Origin: Burkholderia stabilis
Lineage (GTDB): Bacteria > Pseudomonadota > Gammaproteobacteria > Burkholderiales > Burkholderiaceae
Direction: 5' to 3'
Length of the DNA: 64,000 nucleotides
Assembly (NCBI RefSeq): GCF_001742165.1
Contig: NZ_CP016443.1
Span: 682,001-746,000 of the forward strand
Both the position numbers and the translations under genes were made by a program. Below, piece by piece: positions 34,028 through 42,668 of the stretch; within the stretch, counting starts at the first letter, position 1, and each line of letters begins with the position of its first letter. The notes beneath the pieces were generated by a model, which was given only the letters and a program-made list of their open reading frames with translations, did no database searches and was not told the origin of the DNA.

Positions 34028-35491
34028 CTACTTGCCGGCCGCGCCGCCCGTTACGCCTCCCGTTACGCCGCCCAAGCCGCCGAGCAGGTTGCCCAGCAGC
34101 GACGTGACGGGCGCAAGCGGATTGCTCGTGCCGCCCGACGTCGACCCGCCGCTCGTGCCGGCTCCGGGACCGTTCACGACGGTTGCCGGAATACCACCGA
34201 CGACGCTCGTCACCAATCCGGAAATCGGCACCGCGCCATTCGCGCCGTTCGGGTTCACGAGACCGCCCACGTTGGTCACCGTGTTGCCGACGGCGCGGAC
34301 GAGCCCGCCGACAGCGCCGACGAGCGGCTGCGGCGACGTGGACGTCACCTTCCATCCGGCCGACGTGATCGCGCCGCCGACCTGCCCGAGCAGGCCCGAG
34401 ACCGGCTGCCCGAGGCCCGTCGCCGTGCCGACCTGCTGCGTGAGCTGGCCGACCGTCGTCACGAGCGGCGTGATTGCGGTGCTGATCGCCTGGGTCGTCT
34501 GCTGTACCGGGCCCGACGACAGGGCCGAGCCGAGCGTCGTGCCTGCGCCATGCAGACCGTTGGCGACCGTGTCGAGCAGACCGCCGACCGGCCCCGTGAT
34601 CGGCGCCAGCGGCGCGAGCGGGCCGGCGCCGAGCGCCTTCACCGTCTCGCTGAGGCCGGCGACCGGGTTGCTCGTCGAACCGACGATGCTGCCGAGGCCG
34701 GCCACGGTCGTACCGACAGGGTTCGTCGTGAGGCCGATCTGGCCGATGCCGTTGCTCACGGCGTTCGACGTGTCGCGGATGATCGTGCCGGCGCCGGTGA
34801 CCGTGTTGCCGAGCCCGGTGGTCACGCCCTTGACGCCGCCCGGAGGGCTCACGCCGGAGATCGTGGCGCCCGCGGCCATGACGACCCCGCCGACGGAACT
34901 GATGATGCCGTTCGTGCCCGGCGTGCCGCTGGTGCCGCTGGTGCCGCTGCTGCTCGTGCCGCTGCTGCTCGTGCCGCTGCTGCTCGTGCCACTGCTGCTC
35001 GTGCCACTGCTGCTCGTGCCGCTGCTGCTTGTGCCACTGCTGCTTGTGCCACTGCTGCTCGTGCCACTGCTGCTCGTGCCGCTGCTGCTTGTGCCACTGC
35101 TGCTCGTGCCGCTGCTGCTCGTGCCGCTGCTGCTTGTACCGCTGCTGCTCGTGCCACTGCTGCTTGTACCGCTGCTGCTTGTGCCGCTGCTGCTCGTGCC
35201 ACTGCTGCTCGTGCCGCTGCTGCTCGTGCCGCTGCTGCTCGTGCCGCTGCTGCTCGTGCCACTGCTGCTCGTGCCACTGCTGCTCGTGCCACTCGAACCG
35301 CTTGTGCCGCTGCTGCTCGTGCCGCTCGAACCGCTTGTGCCACTGCTGCCACTCGTCCCGCTCGTACTCGTTCCGATGGTGTTGCCAGGCGGCGTCGGCG
35401 CGGACATGTCACTGCCACCGCACGCAGCCAGTGCACATGCCGCGGCAATGGCGGCGAGCGCAACGTTCGTCTTGATGAAATGATTTTGCAT
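34028..35491 (-). CDS. Large lipoprotein with Gly-Thr-Ser repeat stalk, collagen-like-type annotation
   Basis: A 487-residue protein with a signal peptide and lipobox (MQNHFIKTNVALAAIAAACALAAC, lipid Cys at residue 24). Then comes a repeat zone of GTSSS units (about residues 40-190, low complexity and likely extended or flexible), and a 290-residue C-terminal domain made of Gly/Val/Thr-rich repeats such as VGGLLDTVANGLHG and VTTVGQLTQQVGTATGLGQPVSGLL. It should be attached to the outer membrane with the repeat stalk extending outward or into the periplasm. GGGGG lies nine bases before the ATG. Similar Burkholderia proteins are often annotated as collagen-like-repeat proteins, although no Gly-X-Y period is present. 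Function unknown; adhesion is a guess. Confidence 0.8.
   Translation of the reverse strand: MQNHFIKTNVALAAIAAACALAACGGSDMSAPTPPGNTIGTSTSGTSGSSGTSGSSGTSSSGTSGSSGTSSSGTSSSGTSSSGTSSSGTSSSGTSSSGTSSSGTSSSGTSSSGTSSSGTSSSGTSSSGTSSSGTSSSGTSSSGTSSSGTSSSGTSSSGTSSSGTSSSGTSSSGTSSSGTSSSGTSGTSGTPGTNGIISSVGGVVMAAGATISGVSPPGGVKGVTTGLGNTVTGAGTIIRDTSNAVSNGIGQIGLTTNPVGTTVAGLGSIVGSTSNPVAGLSETVKALGAGPLAPLAPITGPVGGLLDTVANGLHGAGTTLGSALSSGPVQQTTQAISTAITPLVTTVGQLTQQVGTATGLGQPVSGLLGQVGGAITSAGWKVTSTSPQPLVGAVGGLVRAVGNTVTNVGGLVNPNGANGAVPISGLVTSVVGGIPATVVNGPGAGTSGGSTSGGTSNPLAPVTSLLGNLLGGLGGVTGGVTGGAAGK
34936..35350 (-). repeat. 15-bp tandem repeat coding for GTSSS
   Basis: About 24 regular copies of a 15-base unit (gtgccgctgctgctc on the plus strand, with C/T and A/G variants) plus degenerate copies at both ends. 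The unit length is a multiple of three, so copy number changes alter stalk length but not frame. The repeat lacks stops in the other frames too, which creates long false ORFs on the plus strand. Confidence 0.92.
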
Positions 35492-35779
35492 GGAAGCCCC
35501 CGTCAGCTATTCAGCGCAATCATTCCTGCAAGCATCTACCGTGCCATTTCACCATCCTCGTTAACAATTCTCCATCATCGCGCAGCGACCATGCCGGAGG
35601 CCCTTCCCGGCATGACGCATCGCATGCGAAGCCCGCCCGGCAGCGCGATCGGCCCTTGTGTCCCGGCCGCGCCGACGTAACACCGGCCGCGCGTTACGTA
35701 GCACTTGCAGCAAAAAACGACCGCACCCCGCATCGGCGCTCCCGGCGCGTCGCGGATGCGCGATCGTCAGCGCCGAACC

Positions 35780-36079
35780 TCACACGAGCAGCGACGCGAC
35801 GATCGCACACCACACCGCACCCGCGCCGCACAGAAACACGCGCCGCGCGACGAACATCCGCGACTCGTCGTCGGGTGTCTTCATCGGCGATGTCGCGAGA
35901 AACGGCACGCTCGCGAGGCACGCGAAACCCGCGAGCGCGGGCAGGATCACGACGTAGTCGCCGAACCGCCAGGGCAACGGTTCATGCCAGCCCCAGTAGC
36001 CGAGAAACAGCATGCCCAGCGAAAACATCGTCGCGGCTGCCGAACTGAGCGCGACCACCGAACCCGTCGGAAATTGCAT
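35780..36079 (-). CDS. Small inner-membrane protein, three predicted membrane segments
   Basis: A 99-residue protein (MQFPTGSVVALSSAAATMFSL) with three hydrophobic stretches: residues about 8-28, 42-62 and 80-98. A good ribosome site (GGGGAGA) lies before the ATG at 36079. No family was recognised. It is convergent to nothing and stands 107 bases from the LysR gene on the same strand. The region 35492-35779 upstream of the repeat lipoprotein contains no supported gene. Confidence 0.65.
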   Translation of the reverse strand: MQFPTGSVVALSSAAATMFSLGMLFLGYWGWHEPLPWRFGDYVVILPALAGFACLASVPFLATSPMKTPDDESRMFVARRVFLCGAGAVWCAIVASLLV

Positions 36080-36186
36080 GGGAGTCTCCCCTCGCGCATC
36101 GCGCGCGACGCCGGATCATTATCCGGGCACGCAAGGCGAAAACACAACGGCAGACAACCAAGGCCATCCGTTCGCGCAAGCCGCGC

Positions 36187-37089
36187 TCAACTGCTCATTT
36201 CACCCAGGATCGCCATGATCTCCTCCGCCAGCAGCAGGCTCGCGAGCCCCCGCCCGTGTTTTTCGCGGCGCACGAGCGACAGCACGTTCCGGCTGAACGC
36301 GCGATCGCGGATCGGCCGGTAAGTCAGGCTCTCCTGGCGGTACTCCTCCGCGATATCGAACTTGCTCAGGAACGCGATGCTTTCGCTCGCGGCGGCCAGC
36401 CGCTTCATCGTCTCGATCGAATTGGTGCGAAACAGCGGCTCGACGTCGATGCCCGCTTCCTCGAACGTATCGGCGACGATGCCGTGCATCAGCATCGAGC
36501 GGTCGGCGAAGATCAGCGGATACGACGCGCAGTAAGCGAGCGGGATCGACTCCATGCGCGCGAGCGCGTGCTGCGGCGAAATCACCGCGCCGAGACTCGT
36601 ATCCATTTCCCACAGGCTTTCGAGCTGCGGCGACGGCGGCAGGTTGAAGCCGAGGCCGAGATCGGCTTCGCCGTTGGCGAGCGCATCGACGATCTCGCGC
36701 ACGAACATCACGCGAATCGAAATCTTGATGTGCGGATGCTGCGCGCAGAAATTCGCGGCCGCGGTGGACGCGATCCCGCTGGCGAGGCCCGTCACGGTCG
36801 CGATGATGACCTCCCCCTTCTGCAGCGTGTTGAGGTTGCGGATCTCGGCCTCGACCTGCCGGTATTCCGACATCGTCCTGCGCACGTGCGCCAGCAGGAT
36901 CTCGCCGGCCGGCGTCAGCCGCAGCCCGCGCGGCAGGCGCTCGAACAGCGGCTCGCCGATCTCCTCCTCCAGCAGCAGCACGTGCTTGTTGATCGCGGAC
37001 GGCGCGACGTGAAGCTTCTCGCCGGCCGCGCGGATCGAGCCGCATCGCGCGACCTCGTCGATGTAACGCAGCAATCGTGAATGGAGCAT
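36187..37089 (-). CDS. LysR family transcriptional regulator
   Basis: A 300-residue LysR regulator. N-terminal winged HTH (YIDEVARCGSIRAAGEKLHVAPSAINKHVLLLEEEIGEPLFER, residues 10-52) followed by the effector-binding domain (GEVIIATVTGLASG, ADLGLGFNLPP). The start at 37089 is used because conserved sequence begins there; the frame is open to 37134. It is divergent from the adenine-deaminase-like gene at 37287 with a 197-base spacer. By the usual LysR arrangement it should control that gene and perhaps the membrane protein and porin after it. Confidence 0.92.
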   Translation of the reverse strand: MLHSRLLRYIDEVARCGSIRAAGEKLHVAPSAINKHVLLLEEEIGEPLFERLPRGLRLTPAGEILLAHVRRTMSEYRQVEAEIRNLNTLQKGEVIIATVTGLASGIASTAAANFCAQHPHIKISIRVMFVREIVDALANGEADLGLGFNLPPSPQLESLWEMDTSLGAVISPQHALARMESIPLAYCASYPLIFADRSMLMHGIVADTFEEAGIDVEPLFRTNSIETMKRLAAASESIAFLSKFDIAEEYRQESLTYRPIRDRAFSRNVLSLVRREKHGRGLASLLLAEEIMAILGEMSS

Positions 37090-37286
37090 GTTCGCCGGCC
37101 TCCTGGGTCGGCGTAGCGTACTCGAAAAGCGCACGCTCCGCGCAAAAAACGCTGCTTTTTAGAAACGGGGACTTCGGTTTTCATTGTCCCTGTCGCGTTC
37201 GCTGGCCGGCGGCACCACCCGGCCCGCTCGCGCACGTTGCGGCGGCCGCGTTTGGTGCGCCGCAAAAAGCAGGTTCAAACCAACCG

Positions 37287-39077
37287 ATGAAAGCGAGACA
37301 AGTCATGTACCAAGAAGTCAGCGAGAGAACGGCAGGCGGCGCAACCGCACAACGCGACCAGGTCGCGGCCCACTACGATCAGGTGCGCGCGATTTTCGAC
37401 ATTCTCAACGGGAAGAAGGAAGCCGATCTCCTGCTGAAGAATCTGAACATCCTCGACGTGCACAGCGAGACGGTCTACCAGGGCTCGATTCTCGTGTTCG
37501 ACAAGCGCATCGTCGCGCTGAACCCGGACGAAACCGCGATCAAGGTGCGCCAGGTGTTCGACGGCGAAGGGCTCTACGCGATTCCCGGGCTGATCGACGC
37601 GCACATTCACTTCGATGCGCAACTGGCGCACCCGGCCGCGTTCGCCGAGGCCATCGTGCCGTGCGGCACGACGACGATCTTTTCCGAATGCCTCGATTTC
37701 GTCAGCGCGGCCGGCCCCGAGGCCGTGCCGGCCACCGAGCAGTTGTTCCGCGATCACGAGCGCCTGCCGTATCGCGTGTTCGCGTTCGCGCCGGGCAAGA
37801 AGACGTCGGTCGACGTGACCGATGCGCTGCTGAAGATGGACCCGGTGATCGGCCTCGGCGAACTCGCGCACCTGACCTACAGCGTGGGCAACGACGACGA
37901 CTTCCGCAAATCGGCGCTCGGCCGCGCGAAAGGCGGCTTCATGAACACGCACTGGGGCGTGACGGCGCTGTCGGACATGATGCTGAACTACATGCCGGCG
38001 ATCGGCGCGTTCGCGAACCACGACGTGTGGAAAGAGGACGACATCGAGAAAAGCGTGCGCTACGGGCTGCAGACGCAGATCAAGTTCGGCGTCGGCAGCC
38101 CCGAGGTGATCAAGATCATGCTGCGCGCGATCGTCAAGCGGAAATGGCCGTCGGAAAACTTCCAGCTGTGCGCGGACAACATCTCGGTCGACCGCCTGCT
38201 GACCAAGGGCCACATGGACTGGATCGTGTCGCTGTGCGCCGAGATGGGCATCGATCCGATCCAGGCGATCAAGATGGCGACGCTCTACACGGCGCGCGCG
38301 TTCCGGATGGACAACCGCTTCGGTTCGCTGACCCCGGGCCGCTTCGCCGATATCGTGCTGACCGACAGCCTGTCGAAGATCAACCCGCGCTACGTGTTCA
38401 AGGACGGCGAGCTGGTCGCCCGCGACCGCAAGCTGCTCAAGCAGGCCGACGTCGATTATTCGGGGATGGTGAAGAAACCGGTGCCCGGCCTCGGCGACCT
38501 GACACCCGCGCAACTGGATCTCGTACCGATCGAGGTGTCCGAGGACGGCACGCAGGCGAAGGTCTACCTGTTCGACGTGTACGGCCGCGGCCACGAGAAG
38601 TTCTTCCAGGAAGTGTGGGTGCCGTTGCGCGACGGCAAGGTCGTACCGGAGGTGGCGGGCGTCACGCTCAATCGCATCTCGGTCGTGCAGCGTTACGCGA
38701 ACGGCAAGCGCCACGTGGTCAACGGGCTGTTCAAGGGCGTGTCGATCGAGCGTGGCGCGGTGGCGACGTTCTGGCCGGCGCCGAAGGCGTACTTCGTCGT
38801 GGTCGGGCACGACAGCGCGGAGATGTGCCACTGCCTGAAGCAGGTCGATTCGCAGGTGGGCGGCTGCGTCGTCACCGACGACCACGCGGTCAAGGCCGTG
38901 CTGCCGCTCGACATCTACGGCGTGATGGCGAACATGAGCCTGTCCGACCTGCTCGGCGCGACCCGCTCGATCGACGGCGCACTGGAAGCGATGGGCAACC
39001 GCAATGAGGGCGAACCCGTGGTGAACAAGCTGCTGACGCTGTTCATCTCGCTCGACCGCTTCGGCTTCATGGCCTGA
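37287..39077 (+). CDS. Adenine-deaminase-like amidohydrolase
   Basis: A 596-residue amidohydrolase with the two-domain plan of adenine deaminase: an N-terminal metal-dependent barrel with PGLIDAHIHFDAQLAHP (HxH metal site, about residue 98), GTTTIFSE, and GHMDWIVSLCAEMGIDPIQAIKMATLYTARAF in the catalytic region, and a C-terminal Ade-type domain (VGHDSAEMCHCLKQ, GGCVV, DIYGVMANMSL). The metal-ligand stretches differ from typical Ade: CADN replaces FCTDD and NHDVW replaces the DHE segment. The substrate may therefore not be adenine but a related amino-heterocycle. The start at 37287 is the first plausible ATG; 37305, with GCGAGAC upstream, is an alternative. Confidence 0.82.
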   Translation: MKARQVMYQEVSERTAGGATAQRDQVAAHYDQVRAIFDILNGKKEADLLLKNLNILDVHSETVYQGSILVFDKRIVALNPDETAIKVRQVFDGEGLYAIPGLIDAHIHFDAQLAHPAAFAEAIVPCGTTTIFSECLDFVSAAGPEAVPATEQLFRDHERLPYRVFAFAPGKKTSVDVTDALLKMDPVIGLGELAHLTYSVGNDDDFRKSALGRAKGGFMNTHWGVTALSDMMLNYMPAIGAFANHDVWKEDDIEKSVRYGLQTQIKFGVGSPEVIKIMLRAIVKRKWPSENFQLCADNISVDRLLTKGHMDWIVSLCAEMGIDPIQAIKMATLYTARAFRMDNRFGSLTPGRFADIVLTDSLSKINPRYVFKDGELVARDRKLLKQADVDYSGMVKKPVPGLGDLTPAQLDLVPIEVSEDGTQAKVYLFDVYGRGHEKFFQEVWVPLRDGKVVPEVAGVTLNRISVVQRYANGKRHVVNGLFKGVSIERGAVATFWPAPKAYFVVVGHDSAEMCHCLKQVDSQVGGCVVTDDHAVKAVLPLDIYGVMANMSLSDLLGATRSIDGALEAMGNRNEGEPVVNKLLTLFISLDRFGFMA

Positions 39078-39260
39078 CGCAGGCCCGCAGGAGGAGACGA
39101 CCGGCGGGCGCCCACGGGCCCCGCCGGCTATGGGAATCGCGGATGGCACCGGCGCCTTCGCCCGGTATACCTTCGTGCATTCCTCACGACAGCGCATCGC
39201 GCCGCCGCCAACCCGGCGCCCCGACACGCGCGGCAACACGAAGACAACCAAGGGACCACC

Positions 39261-39971
39261 ATGGCGCACCATGCAAGGGAAGCGGAAGTCATCGATACCG
39301 GCAGCCTCACACGGCGCTGGATCACCTATGTCGTCGGTATCTACATCCTCACGCTCGGCATCAGTTTCGCGATTCGCGCGGGCATCGGCATCTCGCCGCA
39401 AAGCAGCCTGACCCGGACGATGACGCTCGTCTACCGGCCGCTGAGCCAGGGCACGTACAACTTCATGCTCGAGCTGTTCATGCTGTTCCTGACGTTTCTG
39501 GTCCTGCGCAAGGACTTCCGGGCGAAACACTTCGCGTCGCTGATTCCGGCCTTCGTGCTCGCGAGCTGCCTCGACCTGAACCTGATGCTGACGCGCTCGA
39601 TCGGCTTCCAGGACTACCTGCCAAAACTGGGCCTGCTCGCGTTCGCGGATGCGCTGCTCGCGTTCGGCCTGTTCCTGATGATCCGCGCGAACCTCGTGCT
39701 GATGCCGATCGACATGTTCGTCAATGCGATCTTCGAGCGCACCGGATGGCGCTGGGGCGACATCAAGACGAGCTTCGACTGCACGCTGCTGCTCGTCAGC
39801 GCGGCGATCGGCCTCACGTTCCTCGGCAAGCCCGAGTTCATCCGCGAAGGCACGTTCATGAACGCGATCCTGGTCGGGCAGTACATCAAGCTCTACTTCT
39901 TCCTGTTCAGGAAAGCCAGGGGCGTGACGGCGTCGCTGCAGCGGCGCTCGCTCGAACACCGGCCCAACTAG
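39261..39971 (+). CDS. YczE/YitT-type integral membrane protein
   Basis: A 236-residue inner-membrane protein with five or six hydrophobic segments. Segment RWITYVVGIYILTLGISFAI and the GIGISPQSSLTRT stretch match the YczE/YyaS (DUF6198) group. It may transport or bind a small molecule; no function is established for the group. It lies 184 bases after the amidohydrolase and before a porin, so the three may serve uptake and breakdown of the same compound. No strong ribosome site was identified. Confidence 0.76.
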   Translation: MAHHAREAEVIDTGSLTRRWITYVVGIYILTLGISFAIRAGIGISPQSSLTRTMTLVYRPLSQGTYNFMLELFMLFLTFLVLRKDFRAKHFASLIPAFVLASCLDLNLMLTRSIGFQDYLPKLGLLAFADALLAFGLFLMIRANLVLMPIDMFVNAIFERTGWRWGDIKTSFDCTLLLVSAAIGLTFLGKPEFIREGTFMNAILVGQYIKLYFFLFRKARGVTASLQRRSLEHRPN

Positions 39972-40121
39972 CGCGCATACGTCGCAGCCGGTGTCGCGGC
40001 GCTGCCGCCGGCGCCCGCTCGCGCGCGTTCCGCGTTTTCTCCCGCACTGCATCCCGGCACCGGCGCGTCCTGCGCGGCGCCGGCTTGCGCTCGCCATCGG
40101 AAAGAGTGAAGAGAACCCATC

Positions 40122-41204
40122 ATGCTGATGAAACGTGTTTGCATCGCCACGCTGAACCTGATCTTCCGCCTTGCCGCCCCCGTCGCCGCGCTGGCGGCCG
40201 GCGCTTCCGCGCACGCGCAATCGTCCGTGCAGCTGTACGGCATCGTCGACGCATGGGCCGGCTACCAGCGCGTTCCCGGCAACCCGGGCGCCGCGCAACA
40301 GGGCGGCGGCGGGCTGTCGACGTCGTTCTGGGGCTTCGGCGGCCAGGAGGATCTCGGCGACGGCTACAAGGCCGTGTTCGCGATCGAAGGCTTCTTCCGC
40401 CCGCAGAACGGCCGCTTCGGCTCGTTCGACGGCGACCCGACCTTTTCCCGCAATGCGTACGTCGGCATCGCGTCGCCGTACGGCGCACTCGCACTCGGGC
40501 GGCAAAGCAGCCTGCTCTACCTGCAATCGGCGAAATTCAATCCGTTCTACGCGTCGTTCACGTTTTCGCCGACGATCGTCCAGCTTTACTCGAGCCTCGG
40601 CACCTACCCCGGCTTTCCCACCGACCAAGGCATTCCGGGTGGCACGTCATGGAGCAACGCGATCCAGTATTCGACGCCGGATTTCAGCGGCCTGAGCGGC
40701 GCGGCGATGTACGCGCTCGGCAACCAGGCGGGCGAGAACGGCGCGAAGAAATTCGCGGCGCAGGCGCAGTTCGTGCGCGGCGCGCTCGCGATCGGGGCCG
40801 TCTATCAGTACCTGAACTTCAGTTCCGCGCCGGGTGACCTCGGCAAGCTGCTGAAGGGCTTCAGGAGCCAGACGGCCGCGCAGCTCGGCGCGTCGTACGA
40901 CTTGCGCATCGTGAAGCTGTACGGCGAATACACGTACCTCGGCAACACGCTGGCGGGCGGCAATTTCCACGTGAACATGCTGCAGGGCGGCGTGACAATC
41001 CCGGTCGGCATCGGCCGGATACTCGCGTCGTATGCGTATTCGCGCGACAACAGCGCGCTCGACCAGGCGCGCAGCACGGCGTCGATCAGCTACGACTATC
41101 CGCTGTCGAAGCGCACCGACGTGTATGCCGGGTATCTGTACGACCACGTGTCGAACCTGTCGAGCGGTTGCACCTACGGCGCGGGGATCCGGACGCGGTT
41201 CTGA
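40122..41204 (+). CDS. Gram-negative general porin (Porin_4 type)
   Basis: A 360-residue outer-membrane porin with a signal peptide of about 32 residues ending SAHA-QSS. The mature N-terminus SVQLYGIVDAWAGYQR is the family hallmark of beta-proteobacterial trimeric porins, followed by WGFGGQEDLGDGYKAVFAIEG, RNAYVGIASPYGALALGRQ and the C-terminal Phe (GAGIRTRF). It provides diffusion of small hydrophilic solutes. GAAGAG lies before the ATG at 40122; 40128 is a second in-frame ATG. It follows the YczE-type gene and is ended by a hairpin. Confidence 0.92.
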   Translation: MLMKRVCIATLNLIFRLAAPVAALAAGASAHAQSSVQLYGIVDAWAGYQRVPGNPGAAQQGGGGLSTSFWGFGGQEDLGDGYKAVFAIEGFFRPQNGRFGSFDGDPTFSRNAYVGIASPYGALALGRQSSLLYLQSAKFNPFYASFTFSPTIVQLYSSLGTYPGFPTDQGIPGGTSWSNAIQYSTPDFSGLSGAAMYALGNQAGENGAKKFAAQAQFVRGALAIGAVYQYLNFSSAPGDLGKLLKGFRSQTAAQLGASYDLRIVKLYGEYTYLGNTLAGGNFHVNMLQGGVTIPVGIGRILASYAYSRDNSALDQARSTASISYDYPLSKRTDVYAGYLYDHVSNLSSGCTYGAGIRTRF

Positions 41205-41215
41205 CGGTGCCGGTT

Positions 41216-41237
41216 GCACTGCCCGTCCGGGCAGTGC
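41216..41237 (+). terminator. Hairpin after the porin gene
   Basis: GCACTGCCCG (41216-41225) and CGGGCAGTGC (41228-41237) form a perfect 10-bp stem with a 2-base loop, 11 bases after the porin stop. No T-run follows. It lies between the porin and a convergent small gene. Confidence 0.5.
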
Positions 41238-41313
41238 GCGATGGCGTCATCGCGCTGCGCAGATGATCGTTGTCACGCATTGACAGCGTCGTTTTTTTCG
41301 CGACGTACGTCGG

Positions 41314-41565
41314 TCACGAATCCTGTTGCTTCTCCGGCCGGGCCACGGCGAACCAGCCCACCAAGGCGGCGGCGACCCAGCAACACGTGACCATCAGGTC
41401 GAGATCCATCCAGCTCTCGAAATTCGCACTGTTTTCGAAACTGCAGCGCTGATGGCCCCTGACCCAGACGCAGCCGCTGATGAGCTGCTGCACATGCATG
41501 TAGACGTTGAAGACGGCGAAGGCGGAAGCAATGACGGCGACCCGCAGGCGTATGCTCTTTTTCAT
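41314..41565 (-). CDS. Small membrane protein, 83 aa, unknown function
   Basis: An 83-residue protein starting MKKSIRLRVAVIASAFAVFNV, with two hydrophobic segments: residues about 8-30 and 55-74. Three cysteines and two positively charged ends are present. It has no recognised family and no obvious ribosome site (CTTCAGCGCC precedes the ATG), so the call is moderate. Its promoter would lie between 41566 and 41699, the spacer shared with the divergent gene at 41700. Confidence 0.5.
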   Translation of the reverse strand: MKKSIRLRVAVIASAFAVFNVYMHVQQLISGCVWVRGHQRCSFENSANFESWMDLDLMVTCCWVAAALVGWFAVARPEKQQDS

Positions 41566-41699
41566 TGGCGCTGAAGGCGTGGGATGAACCTGCCGATCTT
41601 AAGCCAACGATGGCGGGCGACGCAATTGATCCGGTATCGTCCCGATTGACCGGCACGCATAATCGACTGTCAACATCGCAACGACAACGGGGAGTGCCC

Positions 41700-42116
41700 A
41701 TGACGAAGCAGAACACGGTCGCACTGATCGTCGATCCCGACAGCGGCGAGCGGATTCGCGACATCGCCGCCGTCGCATCGCATACGTGGGTCGTGACGAG
41801 CGCGGTGAACGATGCCGTGGCCGCCCGGATCCGGCATGCGTTACCTGCGCCGACCGGGCAGGCCGCCGAAGGGAGCGTGACCACGTTCCTGCGTGACGGC
41901 GACGATCGTGAAAGCTGGTGTGCCGGCATACTCGATGCCGTGGACGAACATCACAACGAGAGATCCCATCACGGCGGTTACGCGATTCTGGAAGTCTACG
42001 GCACGCCGTTTTCGGAGCGCCTTCGGCAGGACTTGTCGGCGCTCGGGTTTGCGCGCTTTGCGTCGACGGCCGAAGGGTTTCGCGCGCTCAAGCCAGGCGC
42101 GGGACGCGATGATTGA
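41700..42116 (+). CDS. Hypothetical cytosolic protein, 138 aa
   Basis: A 138-residue protein starting MTKQNTVALIVDPDSGERI, with GGGGAGTGCCC before the ATG at 41700. The longer frame to 41565 has no ribosome site. It has no signal or membrane segment. The N-terminal strand pattern (VALIVDPDSG, WVVTSAVNDAVA) and LEVYGTPFSERLRQDLSALGF suggest a small alpha/beta protein. No family was recognised. It ends 21 bases before the convergent gamma-carbonic-anhydrase-like gene. Confidence 0.65.
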   Translation: MTKQNTVALIVDPDSGERIRDIAAVASHTWVVTSAVNDAVAARIRHALPAPTGQAAEGSVTTFLRDGDDRESWCAGILDAVDEHHNERSHHGGYAILEVYGTPFSERLRQDLSALGFARFASTAEGFRALKPGAGRDD

Positions 42117-42137
42117 CGGGCGGCCTCCGCCCCCCGC

Positions 42138-42665
42138 TCACCCGTCGATCGGCCTGATCGTCCTCAAACAATCCGCCGCAAGCTGCTGATAAATCCGCGT
42201 GCCGTTCGCCTTCGCGTCGATCTCCGCGTCGCTCAGCCGCCGCACGACGCGCCCCGGCATGCCCGCGAGCAGCACGCCGCGCGGCACGTCGTAACCGGCC
42301 TTCACGAACGCGCATGCGGCGACGATCGTCGTTGCGCCGATCGTCGCGCCGTCCATCACGACCGCGTTCATCCCGATCATCGTGTCGGGCTCGAGCGTCG
42401 CGCCATGCACGATCGCGCCGTGGCCGATGTGGCTGTTGACGCCGAGCCGGCACGTCTCGCCGATCCCGACATGCAGCACGCAGCCGTCCTGCACGTTGCT
42501 GCCCTCCTCGACGACGATCGCGCCGAAGTCGCCGCGCAGGCTCGCATGCGGGCCGATGTAGCAGCGCGCGCCGATCGTCACGTCGCCGATCACGACCGCG
42601 CTCGGGTCGACATACGCGGACGGATCGACGCGCGGGCGCATTCCGTTGAACTCGAACAGCGGCAT
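42138..42665 (-). CDS. Gamma-carbonic-anhydrase-like hexapeptide protein (PaaY/CaiE type)
   Basis: A 175-residue left-handed beta-helix protein with many hexapeptide repeats (VVIGDVTIGARCYIGPH, IVHGATLEPDTMIGMNAVVMDGATIG). The three metal-binding histidines expected for the gamma-carbonic-anhydrase/PaaY group are in place: His65 (VLHVG), His82 and His87 (HIGHGAIVHG). Members include thioesterases that rescue CoA in aromatic degradation (PaaY). It starts three bases after the etfA stop, so it is part of the operon. A role in hydrolysing stalled CoA esters is plausible. Confidence 0.82.
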   Translation of the reverse strand: MPLFEFNGMRPRVDPSAYVDPSAVVIGDVTIGARCYIGPHASLRGDFGAIVVEEGSNVQDGCVLHVGIGETCRLGVNSHIGHGAIVHGATLEPDTMIGMNAVVMDGATIGATTIVAACAFVKAGYDVPRGVLLAGMPGRVVRRLSDAEIDAKANGTRIYQQLAADCLRTIRPIDG

Positions 42666-42668
42666 CGG

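Noticed and set aside
34936..35350. CRISPR array
   Set aside because: Repeats are directly tandem, 15 bases, with no spacers, and code for protein.
34028..35491. True collagen-like (Gly-X-Y) protein
   Set aside because: The repeat period is five residues (GTSSS), not three, so a triple helix is not supported.
33890..35680. Long plus-strand ORFs (including a repetitive Leu-Val-Pro protein) opposite the repeat lipoprotein
   Set aside because: The 15-bp repeat has no stop in any frame. Only the minus frame has a signal peptide, lipobox and ribosome site.
37287..39077. Firm assignment as adenine deaminase
   Set aside because: Key metal-site segments differ from canonical Ade, so only a family-level name is given.
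39078..39260. Small gene or strong terminator after the amidohydrolase
   Set aside because: Only a CCGGCGG/CCGCCGG stem without T-run is seen, and no ORF has a ribosome site.
37275..40628. 1117-codon minus-strand ORF opposite the amidohydrolase and the YczE-type gene
   Set aside because: High GC leaves antisense frames open; the plus-strand proteins have clear motifs and the minus translation is Arg/His/Ala-rich low-complexity sequence.
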